Shown one piece after another: positions 41,983 to 49,740 of a stretch of 64,000 nucleotides of DNA (position 1 is its first letter; every line of letters starts with the position of its first letter). Position numbers and translations under genes: made by a program. Source of the stretch: Muribaculum sp. (GTDB taxonomy: Bacteria; Bacillota; Clostridia; Lachnospirales; Lachnospiraceae); NCBI GenBank assembly GCA_023663505.1, contig JAMPHH010000007.1:42955-106954 (forward strand), given 5' to 3'. Below the pieces are notes generated by a model. That model was given only the letters and a program-made list of their open reading frames with translations. It did not search any database and was not told the DNA's origin.

Positions 41983-42147
41983 ATGCCACTTATTATGCCT
42001 ATTAAAGATTTACGCAATACCACCGAGATTTCCAATATTGCGCACGAGGCACAGAAGCCTATTTTTATTAAAAAAACTGGATATAGCGACTTAGTTGTAA
42101 TAAGTAGTGAACTATATGATAAATTTGCAAGAATGAACCTTTTATGA
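41983..42147 (+). CDS. Orphan short Phd/YefM-like antitoxin
   Basis: 54 residues: MPLIMPIKDLRNTTEISNIA then PIFIKKTGYSDLVVISSELY. This is the N-terminal DNA-binding part of a Phd/YefM antitoxin. Usual members are about 80-95 residues, and the C-terminal toxin-wrapping helix is missing. AGAGGTG precedes the ATG. No toxin gene follows; instead its last bases overlap the end of a convergent XRE gene. It starts 34 bp after the type III toxin, so it may be co-expressed with it or be a remnant of a lost RelE-type pair. Confidence 0.7.
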   Translation: MPLIMPIKDLRNTTEISNIAHEAQKPIFIKKTGYSDLVVISSELYDKFARMNLL

Positions 42148-42714
42148 AGGAACAGGACCCCCCAACAAAAACCCAAAGCATAATAAAAGAAATACTAATA
42201 TTGGGAATAGCAGTGCCAATATGCCTAGAGATAGTGTAGTAGCATATGTTAGTCGCTGTCTGGCTCTATACACGCTAAGTCCGATAAGATAGATCCCTGT
42301 CCCAAGCATAATAATTGGCAGACAAACCATTATGACCCCTTCCCATTGCATATTGTCAATCAGGAAAACCGACATAACAATGAGTGAAAATGAAATAATA
42401 GTTATGATAATATTCCTTTTTTCAATTTTCCTTTGATAATCAACAATGTTTATGACATTGTTGATAGCTTCCGCTGCGTTATCCATATGAATGGGCTGTA
42501 CATCCATTTTTTCTGAACACATTATTTCAAGAACACTGACTCCAAAGGTTTCCGCGAGCGGCTCTATCATTTTAATATCCGGAAATCCGACCCCGCGTTC
42601 CCACTTTGAGATAGCCTTGTCGGTTACATTGAGCTTCTCCGCCAATTCAAGCTGTGTCCACCCCCTTTCTTTTCTAAGGGATAAAATAAATTGTCCAAAC
42701 TTCTGATTGTCCAT
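42142..42714 (-). CDS. XRE-family regulator with three membrane segments
   Basis: 190 residues. The helix-turn-helix (KFGQFILSLRKERGWTQLEL to ISKWERGVGFPD) is followed by a linker and three hydrophobic segments (about 103-122, 127-148, 158-185). Such membrane-tethered XRE proteins are common near toxin-antitoxin and resistance islands in Clostridia; target unknown. AAGGTGG precedes the ATG at MDNQKFGQFI. An inverted repeat just upstream (42730-42760) is a likely autoregulatory operator. Its 3' end overlaps the Phd-like gene by six bases. Confidence 0.85.
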   Translation of the reverse strand: MDNQKFGQFILSLRKERGWTQLELAEKLNVTDKAISKWERGVGFPDIKMIEPLAETFGVSVLEIMCSEKMDVQPIHMDNAAEAINNVINIVDYQRKIEKRNIIITIISFSLIVMSVFLIDNMQWEGVIMVCLPIIMLGTGIYLIGLSVYRARQRLTYATTLSLGILALLFPILVFLLLCFGFLLGGPVPS

Positions 42715-42729
42715 AAGCGCCACCTTTCT

Positions 42730-42760
42730 CTTGGTTAGGACTATTGTAATTCCAACCAAG
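42730..42760 (-). promoter_or_regulatory. Operator candidate upstream of XRE gene
   Basis: CTTGGTTAGGA (42730-42740) is inverted at TCCAACCAAG (42751-42760), one bulge. On the minus strand a TACAAT -10 box lies between the arms, so bound repressor would cover the promoter. Confidence 0.55.
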
Positions 42761-42909
42761 GAATTCGTCACTTGACTCATAGTAGAATTGACCTAAATGT
42801 GATGGAAACTTTCCGTTTACCTTGAAGTTATCAATCCTTTCCTATCTCATAATTTGATATAATACATTGCTGTTTTTGTAGAAATTTTATGATGGCGTCT
42901 TGTCTGCTT

Positions 42910-43176
42910 CTAAGATATCGCTTTTCGACAGTCCATAGAAGTGGTATCCAATAAATGAAACAGTGTAAAAAGTTTACTTAAAATCTTACGTGTTTCCATA
43001 TCACTATGCGTCAAGCGATGTGTCAGATAATAAATATCTGTAACTGATTTTGCTGTAATATGTCCCTCAAACCGTTTATTTGCAGAATATATAAAAATTT
43101 TTTGTGCTGCTTCTGCAAAAGGAACACGGGCTTGCATGGCATCAATGATAACACATGTATCAATTAATACTCTCAT
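42910..43176 (-). pseudogene. Truncated VapC-like PIN toxin
   Basis: 88 residues: MRVLIDTCVIIDAMQARVPF, then GHITAKSVTDIYYLTHR, typical of the first two thirds of a PIN toxin. It stops after MDCRKAIS, so the last conserved Asp-containing segments are missing; such proteins are normally 130-140 residues. The sequence downstream does not restore the domain in any frame. Its ATG overlaps the antitoxin stop (ATGA), so the pair was once functional. Probably inactive, giving an antitoxin-only remnant. Confidence 0.7.
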
Positions 43177-43388
43177 ATCGTATTCAACCTTTCATCCTGA
43201 GCGTCTTCCAAAGTCATATCCGCCGGAAGTATACCAAATAGTGATTTAGCAACCTCCACTTTGTCCTGATATGGATTAGACAACTTTGCAACAACTTTTC
43301 CGTTACGTGTAATATAAATATCCTCTGTTTCTGCCAACATAAGATATTTACCAAGATTAACTTTTAATTCAGTTGCAGTAATAGACAT
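43173..43388 (-). CDS. Phd/YefM-type antitoxin of PIN pair
   Basis: 71 residues. The Phd fold is visible in SITATELKVNLGKYLMLAETE and IYITRNGKVVAKLSNP. The acidic tail LEDAQDERLNTI should contact the toxin. AGAGGG precedes the ATG. It is complete although the toxin gene downstream is truncated. It probably binds its own promoter in the 43389-43507 gap. Confidence 0.8.
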   Translation of the reverse strand: MSITATELKVNLGKYLMLAETEDIYITRNGKVVAKLSNPYQDKVEVAKSLFGILPADMTLEDAQDERLNTI

Positions 43389-43507
43389 ATCTTCATCCCT
43401 CTTTCTATAAAATCATTACTTATCGATCAGAAAATATAAAGCATCCTTCTAAATTATATTATATATAAATCATACGATTTTATCAATCAAATCGTGCAAT
43501 TTATACA

Positions 43508-43553
43508 CAAAAAAGAACCGCCGCATGTCCGTCAAATCTCAGCCATGCAGCAG
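43508..43553 (-). terminator. Intrinsic terminator after fba
   Basis: On the minus strand CTGCTGCATG pairs with CATGCGGCGG (G-U pairs allowed), followed by TTCTTTTTT. It lies about 90 bp after the aldolase stop. Confidence 0.75.
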
Positions 43554-43645
43554 CCCTTCTCAAATGTACACCTTTATTCCCCTGCACACCGCAAGCCATC
43601 TTGCGATACTGCATCGATAAAGAGCTTGGAAGCCTATCTCAAATC

Positions 43646-44512
43646 TTATTCAGCCTTACCCACAGACCCGAACAGCTCCATCTTCTCCTTCACGGTAGCC
43701 TTGATAGCCTCTGCGCCGGGCGCCAGAAGCTTACGGGGATCAAAGCCCTTGCCCTCCAAGTCCTTGCCTGCCTCGATGTACTTACGGGTAGCGTCTTGGA
43801 ATGCCAACTGACATTCTGTATTTACATTGATCTTAGCAACGCCGAGAGAGATTGCCTTCTTGATCATGTCAGCAGGGATACCTGTGCCGCCGTGAAGCAC
43901 CAGAGGAAGCTCCCCTGTCAACTGCTGAACCGCATCAAGAGTCTCAAAGCTGAGTCCTTTCCAGTTGGCGGGATATTTGCCGTGAATGTTGCCGATACCT
44001 GCTGCCAGGAAATCAACGCCCAGATCAGCGATCGCTTTACACTCCTTGGGATCGGCACACTCGCCCATACCTACAACACCGTCCTCCTCGCCGCCGATGG
44101 AACCAACCTCTGCCTCGATGGAGAGTCCCTTGCCATGCGCAGCCTTCACCAGCTCGGTAGTCTTGGTCACGTTCTCATCAATGGGATAATGAGAGCCGTC
44201 AAACATAATGGAAGAAAAACCTGCCTCAATACACTTGTAGCATCCCTCAAAGCTGCCGTGATCCAGATGCAGCGCAACGGGAACGTCGATATCCAAATCC
44301 TTCAACAGTCCGTTCACCATGCCGACTACCGCATGATAACCACCCATATACTTTCCTGCGCCCTCAGACACGCCCAAGATCACAGGAGACCTGCACTCTT
44401 TAGCGGTGAGCAGAATGGACTTTGTCCACTCCAGATTGTTGATATTGAACTGGCCCACTGCATAGTGCCCAGCCTTTGCCTTTTTCAGCATTTCGGTTGC
44501 AGATACTAACAT
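43646..44512 (-). CDS. fba: Class II fructose-bisphosphate aldolase
   Basis: 288 residues. Zinc-site motifs are ALHLDHGSFEGC, then IMFDGSHYPIDEN, GIGNIHGKYP and LVLHGGTGIP; the phosphate site is INVNTECQLAF. It cleaves fructose 1,6-bisphosphate to two triose phosphates; a tagatose-type specificity cannot be excluded. GGAGGGA precedes the ATG at MLVSATEML. It is monocistronic and glycolytic, in the same neighbourhood as glucokinase and HPr kinase. Confidence 0.95.
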   Translation of the reverse strand: MLVSATEMLKKAKAGHYAVGQFNINNLEWTKSILLTAKECRSPVILGVSEGAGKYMGGYHAVVGMVNGLLKDLDIDVPVALHLDHGSFEGCYKCIEAGFSSIMFDGSHYPIDENVTKTTELVKAAHGKGLSIEAEVGSIGGEEDGVVGMGECADPKECKAIADLGVDFLAAGIGNIHGKYPANWKGLSFETLDAVQQLTGELPLVLHGGTGIPADMIKKAISLGVAKINVNTECQLAFQDATRKYIEAGKDLEGKGFDPRKLLAPGAEAIKATVKEKMELFGSVGKAE

Positions 44513-44667
44513 ACTCTTTCCCTCCAATTTTTACTCTTTTTTCTGATACATCGGCAACGCCCCGACCCCGAGGGTATTCCCACACAGCCGGTCCGCCGCC
44601 TTTGTGTATAGTATAGCACAACTCACCCAAAATGAAAATACAAAAATAAGATTCTATTACTCACGGA

Positions 44668-45570
44668 TTACTCCATCACCCGTATTTCCACCGCCCGATG
44701 TCGGTTCCTGATATACACGTCCTGATGGCTCCCCCCGTTCTCGCCGTCCAAGGTCCAAGCCACGTCCTCCTCCGACTCCAATCTCAGGTCAGCGGTACGG
44801 AAGCAATACATCAGGTTCGTGTCGATATCCCGATTCAGCAGCGAAAGCATGATCTGATTCAACTCCACAGCGTTCCCCGGCGCCCTGATCAGCGTGACCT
44901 CGAACACGCCGTCATCAAGCTTCACGTTTTTGCCCGTGATGTTCTTAAAGCCGCCCACCGATACGGAATTTGTGATCATGCCAAAGATAAAATCGTCCTC
45001 TATGACCCTGTCCTCACAAGTGACCTTCATATGATAGGAGCGAACCGCGGAGAGACGTTTCATTCCCTCCAACACATACGCCATATGCCCTAACACATTC
45101 TTGATCTCCTGATCCGTCTCGTAGGAGACCTCAGTAAAGATTCCGAATGCCGCTATATACACAAACACGTCGTCGTTAAAGGCTCCGATATCACAAGGAA
45201 AGCTTCTCCCCTCGACAACCCGCCTTGCCGCGCTCACCATATTCTTGGGCAAATTCAGACTTCCCCCGAAATCATTGGTGCTTCCCGCGGGAATATATCC
45301 GATGGGGGTGCGGAAGCTGCTGCGCATCATGCCCGTGACCACCTCGTCAAGTGTGCCGTCGCCGCCGCTGCACACGATCAAGTCATAGACAGGCTTCCTG
45401 TTCTCCACGATCTCTGTGGCGTCCCCCTGTTTGCCGGTGGGGTAGACGGTCACCTCGTAGCCGCCTTCCGCGAACACATCTAAAATATCCGCCAGCTTGT
45501 TTCTAATTTTTGCCTTGCCCGCCTTTGGGTTATACACAAAGAGCAGTTTCTTTTCCAAGGGAAAACTCAT
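44668..45570 (-). CDS. Diacylglycerol kinase-family lipid kinase (YegS/BmrU type)
   Basis: 300 residues. N-terminal VYNPKAGKAKI, nucleotide motif CSGGDGTLDEVVTGM and GYIPAGSTNDFGGSLNLP define the family. The C-terminal beta-sandwich includes NVKLDDGVFEVTLIRAPG. It would phosphorylate diacylglycerol or a related lipid and so recycle membrane or teichoic-acid lipids. GGAGGAATATC precedes the ATG. It is about 150 bp upstream of fba on the same strand. Confidence 0.93.
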   Translation of the reverse strand: MSFPLEKKLLFVYNPKAGKAKIRNKLADILDVFAEGGYEVTVYPTGKQGDATEIVENRKPVYDLIVCSGGDGTLDEVVTGMMRSSFRTPIGYIPAGSTNDFGGSLNLPKNMVSAARRVVEGRSFPCDIGAFNDDVFVYIAAFGIFTEVSYETDQEIKNVLGHMAYVLEGMKRLSAVRSYHMKVTCEDRVIEDDFIFGMITNSVSVGGFKNITGKNVKLDDGVFEVTLIRAPGNAVELNQIMLSLLNRDIDTNLMYCFRTADLRLESEEDVAWTLDGENGGSHQDVYIRNRHRAVEIRVME

Positions 45571-45605
45571 GATATTCCTCCAAGTATATATGTATTGTCA
45601 TGGGA

Positions 45606-45667
45606 GTCAATAACCCCGCAGCACAAAGTCAACCGCATTGACTTGGCTCATTGCTCGCGGGAATAAA
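45606..45667. repeat. Copy of dispersed mosaic repeat (family A)
   Basis: Starts with TCAATAACCCCG and AGCACAA and ends with CATTGACTTGGCTCATTGC and GCGGGAATAAA. The same modules occur at 23588-23619 and, inverted, at 50721-50810. It abuts the terminator of the whiA-crh operon. Confidence 0.7.
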
Positions 45668-45693
45668 AAAGCGAGTTTAACATAAATGCTCGC
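45664..45693 (-). terminator. Intrinsic terminator of rapZ-whiA-crh operon
   Basis: On the minus strand GCGAG and CTCGC pair, with inner TTTA/TAAA, followed by TTTTTT. It lies 34 bp after the HPr-like stop. Confidence 0.8.
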
Positions 45694-45726
45694 CCGCCTT
45701 CTTTCTTCCCCCTTATGTCTTTCCGA

Positions 45727-45981
45727 TTAGTTGCCGCTTAAAAATTTCTCGATACTGTCAACAGCGGCGCTCTCGTCCTCGCCCTCCGCCGTGACGGTCA
45801 ATTCCTCGCCATTGTTAAGTACCACTGTCATCATGCCCATAATACTCTTGGCATTGATCCTCCTGCCTTCCTGCTCCACGTAAATCTTGCTGTCGTACTT
45901 ACTGGCCTCTTGAACCAACAGCGCGATCGGTCTTGCGTCGAGCCCCTTGTCCATGTTGATACGGATTGTCCTTGCTTGCAT
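45727..45981 (-). CDS. Crh-like HPr protein with Asp at position 15
   Basis: 84 residues of HPr fold. In normal HPr the active site is GLHARP; here it is GLDARP, with Asp exactly at residue 15. Ser46 in AKSIMGM is kept. So it cannot carry PEP-derived phosphate on His15 but can still be phosphorylated by HPr kinase, like Crh of Bacillus (Gln15). It follows whiA, as crh does in Bacillus, and HPr kinase lies 4 kb away. AGGAGG precedes the ATG; the in-frame upstream residues are not part of the family. Likely a catabolite co-regulator, by analogy. Confidence 0.85.
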   Translation of the reverse strand: MQARTIRINMDKGLDARPIALLVQEASKYDSKIYVEQEGRRINAKSIMGMMTVVLNNGEELTVTAEGEDESAAVDSIEKFLSGN

Positions 45982-45997
45982 AATTTTCCTCCTCGTT

Positions 45998-46864
45998 CTA
46001 CATCCTAAGCTTTTCGGCGAATTCACTCAGCTTGCGCAATCTGTGGTTGACTCCGGATTTACCTACCGGCGGCTCCAAGCACTCCCCCAGCTCCTTCAGG
46101 GAAGCCTCTGGATACTCCAACCGAACCTCCGCCATCTCCCGCAGATTGTGCGGCAGTCTCTGCAGACCGCCATGATACCGAATGTATTCAATATCCTCTA
46201 TCTGTCTTGTGGCAGCGTTCACTGTTTTGGTGATATTGGCAGCCTCACAGTTGACGCGTCTGTTGATAGAATTGCGCATCTCCTTGAGAATCCGCAGATT
46301 CTCAAGCTCCATAAGAGCGACGTGAGCCTCGCAGACATTTAACAGATCTACAATGCTCTCACCCTCCTTGAGATACACGACATGATACTTCTTGCGAAGC
46401 ACAATTTTTCCATCGATACCAAAGCCCTGCAGTACACTCTGCAGCTGTCTGGCCTTCTTGTCATCAGTACACACGAACTCCAAATGATATCCCTTGGAAG
46501 GGTCACTCAGAGAACCGACGCTCAAAAAGGCACCTCTCAAAAATGCTCTTTGACAGCAGGAATTTTTGATAAGGAGCGGGCTGACCGGTTCATCAAGATC
46601 TCCAATCTTAGAAAGAATCTCCCGCATCTGCTCCTCGCCAATCTCGACATCAGTATTTATATTATACGTTTTTTTCAATAATGTAAAGCCTTTTCTGGAA
46701 ACAGTTTCATTTTCTGTCTGAAATCCTATCGTATAATTGCCGTTTTTATCGCGACCTATCTGACCGCAAAAGTGCATTATTGCCGCTAATTCCGCCAATT
46801 GGCAGTGTCTCGCCGCACTCATATGCCTGCCCAATTCTTCCTTGACATTCTGTGAAAATGACAT
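45998..46864 (-). CDS. whiA: Sporulation/cell-division regulator WhiA
   Basis: 288 residues. The LAGLIDADG-like N-terminal fold includes CCQRAFLRGAFLSVGSLSDP and YHLEFVCTDDKKARQLQ. The C-terminal helix-turn-helix is EASLKELGECLEPPVGKSGV with HRLRKL. WhiA is a DNA-binding protein that affects cell division and chromosome organisation. The start is uncertain: GTG 46882, ATG 46873 or ATG 46864 are in frame after GAGGTG; the last fits spacing best. It immediately follows rapZ. The yvcK gene that often lies between them is absent. Confidence 0.95.
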   Translation of the reverse strand: MSFSQNVKEELGRHMSAARHCQLAELAAIMHFCGQIGRDKNGNYTIGFQTENETVSRKGFTLLKKTYNINTDVEIGEEQMREILSKIGDLDEPVSPLLIKNSCCQRAFLRGAFLSVGSLSDPSKGYHLEFVCTDDKKARQLQSVLQGFGIDGKIVLRKKYHVVYLKEGESIVDLLNVCEAHVALMELENLRILKEMRNSINRRVNCEAANITKTVNAATRQIEDIEYIRYHGGLQRLPHNLREMAEVRLEYPEASLKELGECLEPPVGKSGVNHRLRKLSEFAEKLRM

Positions 46865-46881
46865 TTCTCGCATACACCTCA

Positions 46882-47763
46882 CTAACGCTGCAGATCCTGT
46901 AAGCTTGATCTCGCCATATCCCTGTGATACAGCTTGATCCCGTAATGCCCCTTGTCCTTCATGCGGCTATAAAGCTCATTGGCAAGCGTCACGCTTCGAT
47001 GCTTGCCGCCCGTACACCCGATTGCGATGACCAATCGGTATTTGCCCTCCTTGATATAGTTGGGAATCAGGAATTGTATCATGTCCGTAAGCTTTTGCAA
47101 AAAGATATCCGCGTCCCCAAAGCTCATCACATAGTCCTGTACCTCCTTGTCATTTCCCGTCTTGTGCTTCAGCTCGTCTATATAGAAGGGATTGGGCAGG
47201 AAACGCACGTCAAACACCAGATCTGCGTCCGAGGGAATCCCATGCTTGAAGCCAAATGACATGATTGTCACCATGAGGCTATTGTATTCCTCATTGCGGA
47301 CAAAGATGCGATCAAGCTCCGCCTTAAGCTCTCTGGTCAACAGATTGGACGTGTCGATCACATAGTCCGCCATCTTGCGGATTGCCTGAAGCACCTCCTG
47401 CTCCTTGCGCACGCCGTCCTCCACGCGCCCGTCCGCCGCCAGAGGGTGAATGCGCCTTGTCTCCTTGTATCGCTTGATCAGCACCTCCTCGGACGCCTCC
47501 ATAAAGAGGATCTCGAATTGATACCCTTTTTTCTTCAGCTCCTTCAAGACCTTTGTGGTATTCTTAAAGGACTGGTCAGCACGCACATCAAGCCCCAACG
47601 CCACCTTGGTGATCTCGCTGTTCGGCAGGGTGATCAGCTCCACAAATTTCTCAACCAGAGAGGACGGCAGATTATCCACACAATAAAACCCCGCGTCCTC
47701 TAACATTTTCAGGGCGGAGCTTTTGCCGCCCCCGCTCATTCCCGTCACTACCACAAATCTCAT
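46882..47763 (-). CDS. rapZ: RNase adapter / nucleotide-binding protein RapZ (YvcJ)
   Basis: 293 residues. Walker A is VTGMSGGGKSSALKML; DVRFLPNPFY and IAIGCTGGKHRSVTLANEL are the family signatures of the C-terminal domain. The protein binds nucleotides, and in enteric bacteria it links cell-wall precursor (glucosamine 6-phosphate) levels to small-RNA decay; the Firmicute role is less clear. GGAGG lies 12 bases before the ATG. Upstream is murB, downstream whiA and the Crh-like gene, all on the same strand. Confidence 0.96.
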   Translation of the reverse strand: MRFVVVTGMSGGGKSSALKMLEDAGFYCVDNLPSSLVEKFVELITLPNSEITKVALGLDVRADQSFKNTTKVLKELKKKGYQFEILFMEASEEVLIKRYKETRRIHPLAADGRVEDGVRKEQEVLQAIRKMADYVIDTSNLLTRELKAELDRIFVRNEEYNSLMVTIMSFGFKHGIPSDADLVFDVRFLPNPFYIDELKHKTGNDKEVQDYVMSFGDADIFLQKLTDMIQFLIPNYIKEGKYRLVIAIGCTGGKHRSVTLANELYSRMKDKGHYGIKLYHRDMARSSLQDLQR

Positions 47764-47805
47764 ATGCGTCTCATTCCTCCGGCTCCCTCGCCATATCTCA
47801 TGCCT

Positions 47806-48720
47806 TTAAAAATCCCCCAGAAACACTACCTCGGGCTCAAGCTCCACACCAAACCGCTCCTTCACACGTATCTGCGCCTCTCTGATCACGTCCATAATGT
47901 CCGCGGCAAGGGCATTGCCCGCATTGACCACAAAGCCACAGTGCTTATCGGACACTCTGGCGCCTCCGATCTGGAAGCCTCTAAGTCCCGCGTTCATGAT
48001 CAGCTCTCCCGCAAAATGTCCCTCGGGTCTCTTGAACGTGCTGCCCGCACTGGGGAATTCCAACGGCTGCTTCTCCCTTCTCTTGGCTGAGAGCTCCTCC
48101 ATTTTCGCCCTGATATCCTCCTGCCTGCCCGCAGTCAGCGCCAAGGTAACCTCCGTCACGATAAAGGGCTGCCTGCGGATAGTGCTCTTGCGATAGCCAA
48201 ACTCCATCGTCTCGTTGTCCAGTGTCAGAAGCTCGCCCTCCTTATTCAACACCTGAACCTCCGTCACCACCTGACTAAGCTCCCCGCCGTAAGCTCCTGC
48301 GTTCATAACCACGCCGCCGCCCACCGTCCCCGGGATACCTGACGCGAACTCAAGTCCCGTCAGACCATGCTTAAGCGCGGCTGCCGCCGCCTGAGCCATG
48401 GAAGCTCCGGACCTAAGTCTGATGATATTTCCCTCCACGGTGATATCGCTCATTTTCTTGCCAATCTGTAATATAATCCCCTGATAACCGTTGTCACTGA
48501 CAAGGAGATTACTCCCGTTTCCTATCACATAGAAGGGATAATCCACCTGATAGAGAAAGCTCTGTACCCTCTGCAGCTGCTCCGCGTTCTCAATCTCAAT
48601 CAGACAATCCGCGGGGCCTCCCACCCGAAAGGTCGTGTGGGCAGCCATAGGCTCCTGCAAATGAATATTTTCCTCCGTGACAAACCCCCGCAGGGTCTCC
48701 AACATTACGCTGCTGACCAT
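47806..48720 (-). CDS. murB: UDP-N-acetylenolpyruvoylglucosamine reductase MurB
   Basis: 304 residues. FAD-binding motifs are TFRVGGPADCLIE, IGNGSNLLVSDNGY and ASGIPGTVGGGVVMNAGAYG. The catalytic Ser is in PSAGSTFKRP and the Glu in ELEPEVVFLG. It makes UDP-MurNAc for peptidoglycan. GGAAAGG precedes the ATG. It lies 42 bp upstream of rapZ on the same strand and forms part of a wall and carbon-control block with glucokinase and HPr kinase. Confidence 0.97.
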   Translation of the reverse strand: MVSSVMLETLRGFVTEENIHLQEPMAAHTTFRVGGPADCLIEIENAEQLQRVQSFLYQVDYPFYVIGNGSNLLVSDNGYQGIILQIGKKMSDITVEGNIIRLRSGASMAQAAAAALKHGLTGLEFASGIPGTVGGGVVMNAGAYGGELSQVVTEVQVLNKEGELLTLDNETMEFGYRKSTIRRQPFIVTEVTLALTAGRQEDIRAKMEELSAKRREKQPLEFPSAGSTFKRPEGHFAGELIMNAGLRGFQIGGARVSDKHCGFVVNAGNALAADIMDVIREAQIRVKERFGVELEPEVVFLGDF

Positions 48721-48756
48721 AAATACTGCCTTTCCTTTTCATAGAACCATATAGTC

Positions 48757-48778
48757 GCAAACGACTTATGTCGTTTCC
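48757..48778. repeat. Hairpin AAACGAC-TTAT-GTCGTTT
   Basis: CAAACGAC/GTCGTTTCC arms with a four-base loop. An inverted copy with loop ATAA lies at 50819-50840. The two bracket the glk-hprK pair. It lies 9 bp beyond the glucokinase stop and could act as a weak transcript end. Confidence 0.6.
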
Positions 48779-48787
48779 TATAATATA

Positions 48788-49738
48788 TTATACGTTTTCC
48801 CACAGTATTAATCCCGCAGCGCCATAAATTCCCGCGTCATTCCCCAAGGTCGCAAGGGCAAACCGCACCCCCCTGCAGGGTCCGAACGCGTATTTCTGAA
48901 ATGCGGGCTCGATATAGGAAAACAGGATCTCTCCCGCCTTGGACACACCTCCGCCGATCACGAATATCTCCGGATTCACCACCGCCGCCACCGCCGCAAG
49001 CCCTTTACCCAGATAATCTCCGAAGCGCTCCGCGATCTCCACGGCAACCTCGTCATTCTCCTTCACCGCGTCAAACACAGCCTTGGCAGTGATATTCCCC
49101 TGACGCAGGACACTGGGCTTATCGTCCTCGGCAAGTCGTCTCCTTGCCAGTCTCACGATACCCGTGGCGGAGGTATATTGCTCCAGACAGCCCTTGTTTT
49201 TGCAGCCACAGCTCTCGCTCTCATTGTCCTCAATATGGATATGCCCGATCTCGCCCGCAGCTCCTGTTGCGCCTGTGAGAATCCTGCCGCCCATGATTAT
49301 GCCGCCGCCCACGCCTGTTCCCAGAGTGACCGCCACCAGATCATCATAGCCCTTGCCGCCGCCCTGCCACATCTCGCCGAACGCGGCTACATTGGCGTCA
49401 TTGGCCGCCTTTATGGGCACGTCAAAATAAGCTCCCAATGCCTTGGGAATATTGAACACTCCCCAGCCCAGATTCACCGCTCCGCCCACCAGAGTCCCTT
49501 TATCGTCCACGGCGCCGGGAGCGCCCACACCGATTCCCGCGATATCAGCCTCCTCAATGCCCTTCTCCTGCATCTTACCGCGGATACTCTCCGCCACGTC
49601 CGGCAGGATCGACGCGCCCTCGTTATCCTTCACCGTGGGAATCTCCCACTTATCCAGTACACAGCCGTCCTTGTCAAAAAGCCCAAGCTTTACCGTCGTG
49701 CCGCCAATATCCACCCCAAACGCATACCTTGCTTCCAT
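48788..49738 (-). CDS. glk: ROK-family glucokinase
   Basis: 316 residues. The ATP motif GVDIGGTTVKLGLFD starts the protein. Substrate and family signatures are GVGAPGAVDDKG, NDANVAAFGEMWQG and GTGVGGGIIMGG. The zinc motif CGCKNKGCLEQY follows. It phosphorylates glucose with ATP in the cytoplasm. AGGAGG precedes the ATG, which lies two bases after the hprK stop, so the two are co-translated. The pairing with HPr kinase links sugar entry to catabolite control. Confidence 0.95.
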   Translation of the reverse strand: MEARYAFGVDIGGTTVKLGLFDKDGCVLDKWEIPTVKDNEGASILPDVAESIRGKMQEKGIEEADIAGIGVGAPGAVDDKGTLVGGAVNLGWGVFNIPKALGAYFDVPIKAANDANVAAFGEMWQGGGKGYDDLVAVTLGTGVGGGIIMGGRILTGATGAAGEIGHIHIEDNESESCGCKNKGCLEQYTSATGIVRLARRRLAEDDKPSVLRQGNITAKAVFDAVKENDEVAVEIAERFGDYLGKGLAAVAAVVNPEIFVIGGGVSKAGEILFSYIEPAFQKYAFGPCRGVRFALATLGNDAGIYGAAGLILWENV

Positions 49739-49740
49739 AT

